Shown here: positions 1 through 9,721 of the stretch, piece after piece | Position numbering within the stretch: the stretch's first letter is position 1 | How the letters are laid out: each line of letters opens with the position of its first letter | NCBI GenBank assembly: GCA_046348685.1 | Contig: JAXMDT010000002.1 | Location: forward strand, 153,335 to 217,334 | From: JAXMDT01 sp046348685 | Lineage (GTDB): Bacteria; Pseudomonadota; Alphaproteobacteria; Rickettsiales; UBA998 | Length of the DNA stretch: 64,000 nucleotides | Direction of reading: 5' to 3' | The notes under the pieces: model-generated | Told to the model about the DNA's origin: nothing | The model's input: only the letters and a program-made list of their open reading frames with translations | Database searches by the model: none | Made by a program: the position numbers and the translations under genes

Positions 1-249
1 AGCCGCCGAGCGTTCCGTGCTGCGCTTATGATCGGCGTCTCACTCACCAACGGTCAGTTCGATGCGTTGGTATCATTCACCTTCAATCTGGGGAGCGGTG
101 CGCTTCAACGCTCCACGCTCCTACAAAGGTAAACCGCGAAGAACGCCGATGTGCCAACGGAATTCATGAAGTGGGTGTGGGCTGGTGGTCGCAAACTCAA
201 GGGGCTTGTGAAGCGGAGGCAGGCAGAAACACTCTTGTATCTTGCATGA
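1..249 (+). pseudogene. Phage-type lysozyme (GH24), 3' part, interrupted
   Basis: The reading frame from base 1 gives the C-terminal half of a T4-type/lambdoid lysozyme. It has NGQFDALVSFTFNLGSGAL, then STLLQR, and after a stop the family end EFMKWVWAGGRKLKGLV and RRQAETLLYLA. The family normally cleaves peptidoglycan during phage lysis. A TAA at 130-132 interrupts the frame exactly where intact members have a short linker, and a few residues seem to be missing there. The 5' part lies outside the window. It may be a prophage remnant; no other phage gene is visible in the window. Confidence 0.75.
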
Positions 250-266
250 TTGAGTATCTGCTAAGT

Positions 267-1023
267 TCACACAAACAGCATCTTTCTGCCTTCTTTGCTT
301 AAATAGCCACCACAGCAAACATGGTGCGGATGCGGGGATAGTAAGTGTACGTGTGCCAAGATGAGTGCCAAGCGATCCACCAACGAGCGGGCAGATAAGC
401 CCATAGCAGTAATGCCTTTGGTAATGCCTGAACCGATGACATATTTCCCAATAATCCAGAAATTGAGTTTACTAGAATAAAACTGGCGACAGTAACGGGC
501 CTGCCGCGTGGAGCCCAGCCCATAAAAAGAAGTAATGGACTTAAAAAAATACCACCGCCAGTGCCGCTTAGTCCGGCGAGTAGGCCAAGGCCTGTACCCG
601 TAGCAATGAGTGCCGCTGCAAGTGGCGGACAGTACCTGCCGGTCTTGCTGTTTGATTTTCTTCTTAGCGGGCTGAAGCAGGCTGGAAATGCCGGAAAGCA
701 ACCGTACGATGCCGATTAGTGGCTTATAAAACGTAGCTGGCACATGTATCTCATGCCGCCGACAAAAGCAGCGGTTATGGAGGCAACAACAAAAGGAACA
801 TCAGCAGCTTAATGTCATTTGTACCACGCGTGTAGCGATAGGTAACCAAGTGATGCCACCAGCACATTAAGCGCAAGCGCGGTTGGGCGCATAGTTTCCG
901 GGGCAATGCCAAACAATGCCATTGCAGCGAGATAACCGGATGCTCCCGCATGTCCAACGCTGGAATAAAAGCGTGGCGGCGATAAAAATCAGTGCAGTTA
1001 GTGCAAGTTCACTCAGTAGTCAT
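267..1023 (-). pseudogene. TauE/SafE-family membrane permease, frameshifted
   Basis: Pieces of a sulfite-exporter-like (DUF81/TauE/SafE) permease appear in different frames of the minus strand. The start piece reads HAGASGYLAAMALFGIAPE then RPTALALNVLVASL, and the C-terminal half reads MGWAPRGRPVTVASFILVNS then ISGLLGNMSS. Both match the two repeat halves of the family, which exports small organic or sulfur anions. Several single-base shifts separate the pieces. The probable ATG (1021-1023) overlaps the stop of the upstream receptor gene as TGATG, so it belongs to the operon that starts with the hemerythrin at 3390. The exact C-terminus is uncertain. Confidence 0.7.
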
Positions 1024-2829
1024 CACGCCGCATTCTTAATCTCATTAATAAATGCATCAATCTCTCTGTGCAGCACGCCTGATTGTTCCGTCAGTGTAGT
1101 GGAGGATTGTTTCATTTCGCTGGCTGCATCACCCGTTCCGCTGGGCGGCAGGACATATTCTCGTTCCACCACGCTCAGAAACCTGTGCAGTATTCTGCGC
1201 CGTTTTCTGAATCGAGTGAGATATTTCTCGTGTTGCCGCCGTTTGTTCTTCCATCGCAGCAGCGATGATAGTGGCAATTTCTTCCACTTTTTGCACAACG
1301 CTTTTACCAATTTCCCGCACAGATTCGGTGGTTTGATGGATGGCTTCACGGGTACTATTTATATACTCGGTAATATCCACCGTTGCTGGTGGTCTGGTTT
1401 GCAAGATTTTTACCTCGGATGCAACAACAGCAAAACGCTACCAGCTTTGCGCACGCGCAGATTCAATTGTTGCGTTGAGTGCCAGAAGATTAATTTGTCC
1501 GCTGATACCATTGATCATCTCAATAATACCTCCGATTTTTTCTTCCTCCGTCAGTTGGCTTAATACGCCGTTTGCTTGCGAGGCTTTTTCTGATGCGGTT
1601 TGCTGACTGTTATACTCCGTTGATTAATCACTGGTTGATTTCTCTATAGATGCGGAGAGTTCCTCTTCAACGGCAGCAGCGACGAATGCTGACATTCTTT
1701 GACGCATCGTCGCTGGCCTCTCTTGAAAGCTGGCTGCCTGTTCGAACTTTTCTCTGCCACAGAGAACAGCATGTCGGACATAGGTTACAATTTTCTGGTG
1801 GACTCTGCCAGATCGTTTGCCGTTTTCTTCACGGTTTTCTTGAGCTTGGACGCAGCTTTCTGTACATTGCGCACCATGTTCCCTTACCGGATGGAATCCA
1901 TACCGCCATTCATAATTTCGGCACCATTCTTGTAGCGACCATCCATGCCAGTGAGCACAATCTTACGGTAATACTTTTCTTCTGCTGCATGTTCGAGTGT
2001 CGCCAGAGACTCGCGTACGCGAGCATCTGCCATGTCGATGCTATCGTTGATGCGATTGATCATATTATTGAAAGCCAAGATCGCCGCGCTCTTTGAGCAG
2101 AGAAGAATGCGCGATTCCATATCACCTGCGCGCACCTTCCTGTGATCTCAGCGATCACACGCGCCGCTTTCATCTTGTGTATGTAGTAGGCTTGTGCTCC
2201 CAGAAGAATGACGGCGACGACAGCAGCAGTGGGGCATGGTTTGGCTGAAACAGCGCAACAACAATGGCGATGCCAGACAGGATTCCAAGCCACCCCGTTT
2301 TAGAGAGAGAGAGGATAAATTCATCATAGCTGACTCCTTTCTCAGCAAAGGACAAAATTGAGCAGCGCAAAGCGATACCCGCCATACCGTCTTTTGCCAT
2401 GGGGTGTTTTTCTTCCTGTTTCAATAGCTGATAAATCAGAAGTAACCGTTTGAATCAACTTGCAGGTCTGGGCGACGACACGGTTGGTGAACGCCGACGA
2501 TATTCTTTGCCACGCCAAACGATGGGGTGACATGCGCGAAACGCAATAATGATCACCATTTCTTGAGCGATTTTCCGCAAGCGGATATTTCCTTTGCCGC
2601 TCTTTGGTTGATACGCTCCCAGAGCAGTTTATAGACCGGATTTTGGCATATCTGGATGCCCAGTTGATATTGTATGGTTTTCAAGAATTTCCTGAAGGCT
2701 GTAATCCTCCAGTTTTAAGAAAACCTCATTGGCATATGTGATGATGCCTTTGGTGTCGGTCTTGCTGACAATCACCTCATTTTTGGCAAACGTCCGCTCA
2801 ACTCCCGTTAAGCTCTGGCTTCTGGTCAT
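1023..2829 (-). pseudogene. Aer-like PAS methyl-accepting chemotaxis protein, frameshifted
   Basis: The N-terminal 66 residues are an Aer-type PAS domain (SKTDTKGIITYANEVFLKLE, then a degraded HNIIRHPDMP). In another frame it continues with the PAS-associated FAHVTPSF and NIVG motifs, then two hydrophobic stretches around 2150-2300. It ends in a chemoreceptor signalling domain (EEIATIIAAAMEEQTAATRE, with ALNATIESARA upstream in another frame). Receptors of this type sense redox or energy state and signal through CheW/CheA. At least five frameshifts break it. It starts 3 bp after the hemerythrin gene, so the two are almost certainly cotranscribed under the FNR/DNR box at 3438. Confidence 0.8.
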
Positions 2830-2832
2830 AGA

Positions 2833-3390
2833 TCACCTGCCTCCGCACCCGCCGCAGCACATATGCTCGGCGTTGCTGGTATTTCGTTTGAAGAGAAACT
2901 CATTTTCCAATCGTATATGTTCCATCAGATCATCGCGTAACTCCCCAATCCCCACATAAAGCGCCTGCCAGCTGTTACATGCAGCCTCTGGCAATTGTAG
3001 TTGATGGGCAAGCATCAGCATTTTCTGAAGTGCCTCCATATGCTGAACATGCTCGGATTCCATCACGGAAATGGGGCCAACAGCCATGGTTTTCTGACCA
3101 CGCAGGATCATAGGAAACAGGATGTGTTCTTCCTTCTGCATATGACTTTCCAGCTCCTGCAGCATATCCACGAGATGCGCTGCTAAGCCAGTGGGTGCAT
3201 CCGGATGCTCGGCATGTAGGCGCTCGACCTTCTCGGACAATCCAATCAACTCTGGCAGCTGCTTGCGGTGTCGCACATGGTAGCGCTCTAGCACATGAGC
3301 GATGAGTTCTTTGTCGGTTGCTTTTGCCCAGCCTTGCTGACGCTGCTGGGGTGCTGGTTGATTCGATGTGTGTGCGTGCAGCATAGCCAA
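2833..3390 (-). CDS. RIC/YtfE-family di-iron hemerythrin, iron-sulfur cluster repair
   Basis: This 185-residue protein has the RIC hemerythrin domain: RYHVRHRKQLPELI, SHMQKEEHILFPMI, GPISVMESEHVQHM and the final DDLMEHIRLENEFLF supply the His/Glu ligands of the di-iron site. RIC proteins (YtfE, ScdA, DnrN) protect or repair Fe-S clusters damaged by NO. The usual N-terminal ScdA_N (DUF542) domain with its CCGG motif is absent. A cysteine-rich end, MCCGGCGGR, sits at the C-terminus instead. It is one of the two uninterrupted genes in the first 13.8 kb. It heads an operon with an aerotaxis-type receptor and a permease, and a perfect FNR/DNR box lies about 50 bp upstream. Confidence 0.85.
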   Translation of the reverse strand: MAMLHAHTSNQPAPQQRQQGWAKATDKELIAHVLERYHVRHRKQLPELIGLSEKVERLHAEHPDAPTGLAAHLVDMLQELESHMQKEEHILFPMILRGQKTMAVGPISVMESEHVQHMEALQKMLMLAHQLQLPEAACNSWQALYVGIGELRDDLMEHIRLENEFLFKRNTSNAEHMCCGGCGGR

Positions 3391-3437
3391 ACTCCCTATT
3401 GTTAATTCAAGCCTATGGAGTTCGTGGCCTTTGCGGA

Positions 3438-3451
3438 TTGATTCAGATCAA
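3438..3451. promoter_or_regulatory. FNR/DNR box, perfect
   Basis: TTGAT-TCAG-ATCAA matches the FNR/DNR consensus exactly. Its centre (3444.5) is about 55 bp before the ATG of the RIC hemerythrin. A class II promoter would give a short leader, which fits control by oxygen or NO. Confidence 0.8.
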
Positions 3452-3479
3452 CTGCTTTCAGTGAGAACGCACCCTTTGG

Positions 3480-4690
3480 TTAACAAGAAGTTAACGAGCC
3501 TATCACACCTTCGGTATCATGCCGCATGTGGGCGTTGAAGCGGTCAATCTTATTCAGGCTCTGAGAAATACCGGTTTGAAATGCCCCCAGCTCGTCAATG
3601 AGATCATTCAGGCTGCTGCTGTTATGGCTTAACCGCGCCGCATCCACTTTACCCATCACGCGAATCACCTCAAGACTTGCCGCGCATTTTTTCATGCGGC
3701 TGCAATCATCCTGAAACCGGTGAATCTTGTGCAGAATGTTTTTAAGGCTTCCTTCAGCTTTCTGCTGATAGGAGGCAAGTTGCCCGAGCAGCAGCCCCAT
3801 CTCGTGCTGCGTGTCAATCGGTACATCGCGTGATTCGCGTTCAAAAAAGGCAACCACCTCTTGCTGCGTTTGCGCCACGCATAGCAGGAATTGCCCCTCA
3901 TAGATCTGCGCGAATACTTCGCGGGCGGATTGATTAAACAGCACAATCTCCTGCTGGATTTCATTCGAAACAATACTGAAATTGCCCGAAATCACGCCGA
4001 TGGTTTTGCCTTCTTCACCGAGCTGGGCGGATTGAATCTGCAAGTTCATCGGCACATATTGATTAGCTTCATAACAAGCAAATACGCTGGCGGTTTCTTT
4101 CATGAGCGCGGTTGCCCGGTCGCTGAGTTCTTCAAACCGCTTCAGAAACGGCTCTGATGCGCGCTCCAGTTTTGCATCGCGGGCCAGCATTTCCTTGTGC
4201 CATGACGGACATAAATGCATCGTAATCCGAAAACCCCAGCGGCTTAATCATGGTCAGCAGATGTTCCATGCTTTCTTTGGGCGTGGATTTATGTGTGCGC
4301 TCATAGTCAAGAAGTGCTTTATATGCCCCTTCGACAATCCAAAATCGCTGCTTGGTTTAAGGCGCACAGAAAGATAATACTCCACCCTCAACTGGCGTTA
4401 CTATCGCAAATACCCAATAATAACGCCCATCCTTAGCACGGTTTTTGACATATGCACCGATGGGCTTGCCTTTTTAATAAAAATCCCAAAGAAAGATAAA
4501 ATACCCCTTAGGCATATCGGGTGGCGGATAATGTTATGTGGTTTTTTAATCAATGCATCCCACTCATACTGGCTAATACGCTGAAATACGCTGTTACCTG
4601 CCAGAATGATGCTGCGCGCATCGGTGCGTGAGAAGAACAGTTCTTCAAACGAAAAGGGGCTTCCCGATGATTGACACAACTTTTTTCCAT
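3480..4690 (-). pseudogene. PAS-domain signalling protein, frameshifted
   Basis: The N-terminal piece (to about 4400) is an Aer-like PAS domain: FSFEELFFSRTDARSIILAG, then KKPHNIIRHP. The conserved follow-on motifs appear in other frames. From about 4220 to 3480 an uninterrupted 246-residue helical region follows (for example EEGKTIGVISGNFSIVSNEI). It resembles the four-helix output region of a chemoreceptor-like protein, but no transmembrane segment or clear MCP hairpin is visible. The ATG at 4690 needs one base shift to join the PAS frame. It is probably a soluble redox or energy sensor; the output is unknown. Confidence 0.65.
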
Positions 4691-4765
4691 CGTCTACCCC
4701 GTGGTTTTGGATACGCTAACCTACCATTGTAGAGAATTGTAAGAGATGGTTTTAATTACCTGTGA

Positions 4766-4780
4766 TTGACTCCAGATCAA
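4766..4780. promoter_or_regulatory. FNR/DNR-like box with a 1-bp longer spacer
   Basis: TTGA-CTCCAGA-TCAA lies between the divergent PAS gene and moeB. The half sites are perfect and flanked symmetrically (GATTGA/TCAATC), but the spacer is 7 bp instead of 6. Either the site is inactive or one base is an insertion, like the many indels around it. Confidence 0.45.
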
Positions 4781-4814
4781 TCACCAGAATCTTCCAGAAT
4801 TCTAACGTGATGAC

Positions 4815-5920
4815 ATGAACCGTTATGTGCTTCCGTCAGACAATCCCCCCCCCCCCCCCTGAAATGGGACAGGAAGGACAAGAACGCCTGAAATCCACCT
4901 CAGTGCTATGTGTTGGTGCGGGTGGCCTTGGCTCGCCTGCCTTGCTGTATCTGGCGGCGGCGGCATGGGCTTATCAGTCTGGTGGATGATGATGCGGTGG
5001 ATATCAGCAATCTGCAACGGCAGGTGTTGTTTAAGGAGGCCGATCGGGAAAGTCCAAGGTAGAAGCCGCGAAAATCCACTGGCTGAGTTGAATTCCGAAT
5101 GCCAAATTGAGGCGTATCACCAGCGATTCAGTCCAGAAAAAATGCGGAAATCTTGCGGAAAATTATGATGTCATCATCGACGGCACAGATAATTTTAGCG
5201 AGTAAATTTCTGATTAACGATGCCCGCGTGAAGTTCGGCAAGCCATTAGTGTACGGCTCGATACTTGGCTTTAGGCGCAGGTATCGTGTTCTGGGCAGGA
5301 CAGGTCGTGTTATCGTTGCCTTTATCCCAAACCACCCAGCGGCCACATCCCTAACTGCGCCGAAGCAGTGGTGTCGGCGCTATGGCAGGATTGCCGGAAC
5401 CGTGCAAGCGCTTGAGGCCATTAAAATGGCACTGGGTTTGGAATGGTGCAAAGAAAAGCACCCAGAACCGCTGCTGGGTACGCTCTGGATACTTGATGCG
5501 CGCAGTATGCAAACCAAAACGCTTAAACTGCATAAACGCCACCAATGCGCCAGGCGTTCGTGTGATCCGAACGATATTGTGCTGGAGCAGGCAGAAGAAA
5601 GCTGCACGGCGAAGACGGACGTAAAAAATATCAGCGCCGAAGACGCAGCAAAACGTATGGGTAAAGCGGTATTCATTGATGTACGAGAGGCCCATGAGTT
5701 AGCATCAGGCCGTATTCCGAAAGCACTGCATATTCCGCTTGGTACATTGTTATCCAACGAAGATTCGGTGGGCGATATTGCCCCCGACACACAAGTGATC
5801 GTCTATTGCCAGCATGGCATACGCAGCTTCTCAGCAGCTTCTCACCTTGTTACGTTTGGCTTCAAAAACGTTGCTCATATCACTGGCGGTATTGTGCGCT
5901 GGAAGGGTGAACTCGCTTAG
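4815..5920 (+). pseudogene. moeB: MoeB/ThiF adenylyltransferase with C-terminal rhodanese, frameshifted
   Basis: The N-terminal part shows the E1-like nucleotide site (SVLCVGAGGLGSPALLYLAA), then DDDAVDISNLQRQVLF and, in the next frame, DVIIDGTDNF. The last ~105 residues are a rhodanese domain (AVFIDVREAHELASGRIP; VIVYCQHGIRS with the catalytic Cys). This architecture adenylates MoaD and transfers sulfur to it for molybdopterin synthesis. Frameshifts occur near 4960, 5060-5200 and 5330, and a run of 15 C lies just after the start. Its stop overlaps the stop of the convergent gene at 5917 by 3 bp. Confidence 0.8.
4845..4859. repeat. Homopolymer of 15 C
   Basis: Fifteen consecutive C lie about ten codons into moeB, where homologues read from the basic start directly into LPEIG-like residues. 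It is either a phase-variable tract or a consensus artefact. Confidence 0.9.
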
Positions 5921-6228
5921 GACTTTTGCCTACGCCGGACATCCACCTCCAGCACTAATTCAATCTGAGCGCCATTCATCGTGACTGTTTGTTCGATTCC
6001 TTCGCGTGACGGCAAAGAAGCCAGAAATTGGTTGAAATCCTTACGATCTACCAGCAACTTCCACGCAGTTTTCTGTACGTCGAGTGCCAAGGTTTGTTCC
6101 ATCTCTGAAAGTGCCACGGAATATTCCACCGTCTGCGCACCGAGATTAAGCGAGAAAGCAAACACGCCATCCTGCCTTAATAGTTCTGTCTCGCCTTGCG
6201 TGATACGAAAGCGAAGCTTTTGAGCCAC
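5917..6228 (-). CDS. Uncharacterised protein at the end of the Moco operon
   Basis: This is an uninterrupted reading frame of about 103 residues, starting at a GTG (6226-6228) just after the mobA stop. It could start a few codons earlier if the mobA junction also carries an indel, because an ATG overlapping the mobA stop lies in the neighbouring frame. The protein alternates charged and hydrophobic residues as in a beta-rich fold (GVFAFSLNLGAQTVEYSVAL; QTVTMNGAQIELVLEVDV), with a basic end RRRQKS. There is no signal peptide, membrane segment or cysteine pair. I do not recognise the family. Its position suggests an accessory role in molybdenum-cofactor or molybdoenzyme assembly, but that is only context. 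Confidence 0.55.
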   Translation of the reverse strand: MAQKLRFRITQGETELLRQDGVFAFSLNLGAQTVEYSVALSEMEQTLALDVQKTAWKLLVDRKDFNQFLASLPSREGIEQTVTMNGAQIELVLEVDVRRRQKS

Positions 6229-6238
6229 TGATGCGGAT

Positions 6239-6786
6239 TCATGCAATAATCTCCTGCCATTCTTCGGGCGTATTGGTGTTAGTGAGTGCCTTTTGCAGAT
6301 GTTCAGGTGGCGTGATTTCCGCTGCTCCCACCGTGAGAATGTTCTGACCGATAGCTTTTGCTTGCGCGCAAGCGCTCCGAGCGGCAGCATCCAGCTGGCG
6401 CATGGTTTTCTTCCAGTAGTAACCGGCAGGGCAGCGGATGATTTTCAAAGCGGCAAGCCGAGGTTTCAGCCATCAGTAGCCACAGCAATTCGGGGCTTAG
6501 ATGGGGCATATCGACGGGTATGAAAAGAACGCGTTCATATTGCTTGTGTAATCGCACCACGCTGGAGCAAATGCCTCCCCATAGGCCGCGATCCAAAAGT
6601 AAATCGGGCAGCGACGTGTAGCCATCTATTTCTCCGCTGACATAGATGTTCCTCGATGCCTGCCTCTCGCACAACCTTCGCCACTACATCCACCAGCCGT
6701 TTACCTTTGTAAGGCAGCGATGCTTTATCCTGCCCCATGTGCGAGGATTTGCCGCCGACCAGAATGACTGCGGCAAGTTCATCCAT
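6239..6786 (-). pseudogene. mobA: MobA molybdenum cofactor guanylyltransferase, frameshifted
   Basis: The start at 6786 gives ELAAVILVGGKSSHMGQDKA, the GTP-binding signature of MobA. The next frame carries VLFIPVDMPHLSPELLWLL, the Mg-binding region. The end is the MobA-like NTPEEW before IIA and the stop. MobA links GMP to molybdopterin to make the bis-MGD form that NarG uses. Three reading-frame changes (around 6640, 6430 and 6300) break it. It follows moaE at 48 bp. Confidence 0.8.
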
Positions 6787-6834
6787 GGTGATGCCCACAG
6801 AGCGTATGCTCCTTAACTCCACTCGCTGTCACCA

Positions 6835-7221
6835 TCAACGTAATGTTCCTGCTTCCAAATCGGCGCGCGGATTTTGACGTTCAATCAGGTAACGGCAAGC
6901 TCAGCGATACCATCGCGGTGGGTGAGCCTACAGCGATGATAACGCTGATGCCACCTTCAATCTCCAGCTTGCCTTTGTAATGCTCGATATAAAGCCGCAA
7001 CCGTCTGCCAAATTGCGCCGCCGCTTCCGCGCAGATTTCCTGAAACACATTAAGGCACAAGGCAAACACATCGTAACTCACGGCATTCACGGCTTTTCCC
7101 ATATTGTGATTACGTACCTTGCCAACAAACATATTCACCATTTCGGCGGCATCCACAAAATCGGCGGCTTTCTGAATCGAAAGAGTTTCTGCTGATGCCC
7201 GTATAAATAGGCTTGCGTCAT
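6835..7221 (-). pseudogene. moaE: MoaE, molybdopterin synthase large subunit, frameshifted
   Basis: The pieces read ETLSIQKAADFVDAAE, NMFVGKVRNHNMGKAVNAVS, then LRLYIEHYKGKLEIEGGISV and, in other frames, IERQNPRADLEAGTLR. They cover the family from end to end. MoaE carries the active site that converts cPMP to molybdopterin with sulfur from MoaD. The ATG (7219-7221) follows the moaD stop by 2 bp, but the frame shifts within the first few codons. Two or three more shifts follow. Confidence 0.8.
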
Positions 7222-7223
7222 CG

Positions 7224-7476
7224 TTAGCCTCCACACGGCAGAATGGCAAGCTGAGTATCGCGCTCGAACACAGCATCTTTCCGGCAGAATCTGCGTTTCA
7301 TCGGCCAGCGCCGCTGAATCATCAATCAGCGGATGGTTATCAAGAGCGGCTTTAAGTGCGCGGCGAGCTCTAACAGCGTTGCGCCATGTGGCAGGCTAAG
7401 TGTGAGCGGCTTGCCATTTTCAAGCCCACGAAACGCACCGAAGATGATTGACAGTAAGGGTTACGCTGCCTGACAT
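7224..7476 (-). pseudogene. moaD: MoaD, molybdopterin synthase sulfur carrier, frameshifted
   Basis: A small ubiquitin-like protein starts MSGSVTLTV. The middle reads ALDNHPLIDDSAALADETQI, and the end reads LAILPCGG with the C-terminal Gly-Gly that receives the thiocarboxylate. Single-base shifts separate the pieces (near 7430, 7380 and 7270). It lies between moeA and moaE in the same operon. Confidence 0.7.
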
Positions 7477-7499
7477 AGTGTTTTATCCTTGCTGAAATC

Positions 7500-8729
7500 T
7501 GTGGTTTTACTGCGGCGTAACGCACGACAGATACGCGATCCCCCGCTTTAACCGACGTTTTTCCTTCCTCCAGCACTACCCATGTTGTTCGCAGCCATCG
7601 GGCTAATTTTGAACGACTCCTGCCCATCGCTGATCTGAGCTTTCAAACAACCCGTTTCATCGATCCAGACGGTGGCTTTAAGCAATTGACGGAAGTCACC
7701 TTTCTTAGCGAAGCTATTTTCCAATGTGGCCGTGAGCGGTGGCGCATCAGGCAAGCCTTGCAATGCGCGCACTAGCGGCATCACGAAAAATGTAAAACCA
7801 ATCGCCGCTGAAATTGATTCCCGGCAAGCTGAAATAAAAGCTGCCGTTTGGCAATGACGCAAATAGCACCGGCTTTCCAGGGCGAATGCTTACGCGCGGT
7901 GGAAGCGAATCGTTGTTCATATTTTTCAAACTCTTCAGGAATAAAATCCCATTAATACCCTTCGAGACCGCGCCGGTGCTGATGATAATCGCGGGTCTCT
8001 TTGATGGCGGAAATTTTGCTTTCGAACAGTGCAGGATCATCCCGAACAATCCCTTCACATACTGCGCTTCCAGCTTTTTTTTTTTTTTTTTTTTTTTTTA
8101 TCGCGCGGCTGCCAGTAGATATGGTGCGCTGGTCTGTAAATCTGTGCGCCTTGCAATGGCTTCTGCATAATCATCCGTGATTTCATTGCCGGTGCTGAGG
8201 ATATGCAGTTTTGGAGTGTGATTAGTCGCCACTTCCGTGATTCCCAAGCTGAGCAGCATAATGGTCGCGTAATCGCCCCCGCCACGCCGTAACACAGACT
8301 GTCCTTCGTCACATCCTCGCCCGGAAGCCGCACATGATCACCGTGCGCACAGGCCTGCGAATGTCACCGTATCGCTGCTCGCCGTCACCAGCTCCACTGG
8401 CACAATAGCGTCATAGGGTTCTGGCACGATAGCGCCTGTCGGCGATCTGTGCAGCGGTTTCCGCTTGCCCGATGGATGCTAATATTCCGCGGCAATTGCC
8501 GCCTGAATTTTTAAGGTCACGTGACTTTGTTCGCTGGCACTCGCAAGCCGGGACGCGCACACGGCGAACCCATCCATCGCGCTATTGCGAAAGCTCGGCA
8601 CCTGAATAGGGCTCGTAATGTCTTCAGCCGCACTACCTAATGCCTGCATAAATGGCACTTGCTGCGTTTTTGCGGAGTATCCGCTTTACTGGTGATAATC
8701 TTCGCCAGTGCTTCTTCGTATGGAATCAT
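7500..8729 (-). pseudogene. moeA: MoeA molybdopterin molybdenumtransferase, frameshifted
   Basis: The start MIPYEEALAKI at 8729 overlaps the moaCB stop by one base. The conserved ILSTGNEI motif (domain III) and KISPMAANNM, then LEEGKTSVKAGDRVSV (domain IV), identify MoeA, which inserts molybdate into adenylylated molybdopterin. At least six frame changes occur. A 25-T run (8075-8099) takes the place of the helix after LLAA, just before the GIVRDD-like stretch. The exact stop is uncertain because of the shifts. Confidence 0.8.
8075..8099. repeat. Homopolymer of 25 T inside moeA
   Basis: Twenty-five consecutive T (poly-Lys codons on the coding strand) lie where homologues have an ordinary amphipathic helix. 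Such a run is far outside normal coding sequence at this base composition, so an assembly or sequencing artefact is the simplest reading. Confidence 0.9.
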
Positions 8730-9721
8730 TATTTTTCTCCGTTCGTAATGCGGATGATGCGGGATGAGTTTTGGGCAAATAATGCGCCTAGGCCCTCGCT
8801 GACAGCGGCAGGGTTGCCCGGAAGCGTGATGACCAGCGTAGAGCCGATAATGCCGCTAACGGCACGGCTGCTCCATGAAAGTGGAGTGTATTGTGCTCCA
8901 TCATTCCGAAGTAATTCCCCAACGCCGGGGATTTCTTTATCAAATAGCGGCAGCAAGGCTTCGGGTGTATAATCACGCGGTGAAACGCCCGTGCCACCCG
9001 TGGTGATAAGCAGATGCGGCGTGTGGCGCTTCACCATTTCCTGTACTGTCGCAGCGATACCATCTTTATCATCAGGAATGACCTGATAATCACAGATGCT
9101 GCATCCGGCTTCTTCCAATGCGGCTTTTGAGTGTGGCTCCCCTGAGACATCCTCATACGCCCTTCGCGGCACGGTCACTTAAGCGTCAGCACCGCCGCTT
9201 TACGACCAGCCAACAGTTTTGCAAGTGGCGGGTTTACCAGTTCTATCACCCAATCTGAACGCCAGCAGGGTTCAGCCACAAGCCAGATTTTCCGCCTTTT
9301 TTGGCGAGCAGTTTAATCTCACGCATGGCTAGATTCGCTTCGATCATCTTGCTCAAATCCCAGATGGTCAGCAGTGCAGCATTCACACCCGCAAGCACTT
9401 CCATCTCGATGCCAGCTTTGGCATGGACCGAGGCCACGCAATACACGCGCACGGCATTTTCCGGGCAGGAGTTCGGTAAAAAACGCGCACCATATCCAGC
9501 CCTATGGGGTGGCAGAGCGGGATCATCTCTTCATATGCTTTTTTGGCACCCTGAATACCCGCGATTTCTGCCAGCATCAGCACATCGCTCCCTGGGAAGT
9601 TTGCGGTCACGAATCAGCGCGAAGGCTTCCGCCCCCACCACAATTTTCGCCACTGGCAACAGCGATGCGGTGCTTGATGGGTTTATTCCCCACATCGATC
9701 ATTTGAAAATCCAGGCTTCAT
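8729..9721 (-). pseudogene. moaCB: Bifunctional MoaC-MoaB (MogA-like) protein, frameshifted
   Basis: The N-terminal half is MoaC: LMLAEIAGIQGAKKAYEEM, PLCHPIGLDMVRVF, GIEMEVLAGVNAALLTIWDL, then REIKLLAKKGGKSG. It joins a MoaB/MogA half: AAVLTL, VPDD-like VIPDDKDG, LITTGGTGVSPRDYTPEALL, GSTLVITLPGNPAAV. The first catalyses cPMP formation together with MoaA; the second adenylates molybdopterin. The linker runs through after one indel, so this is the fused moaCB form. The ATG (9721) overlaps the moaA stop as ATGA. The MoaB half (9178-8729) is open. Confidence 0.8.
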
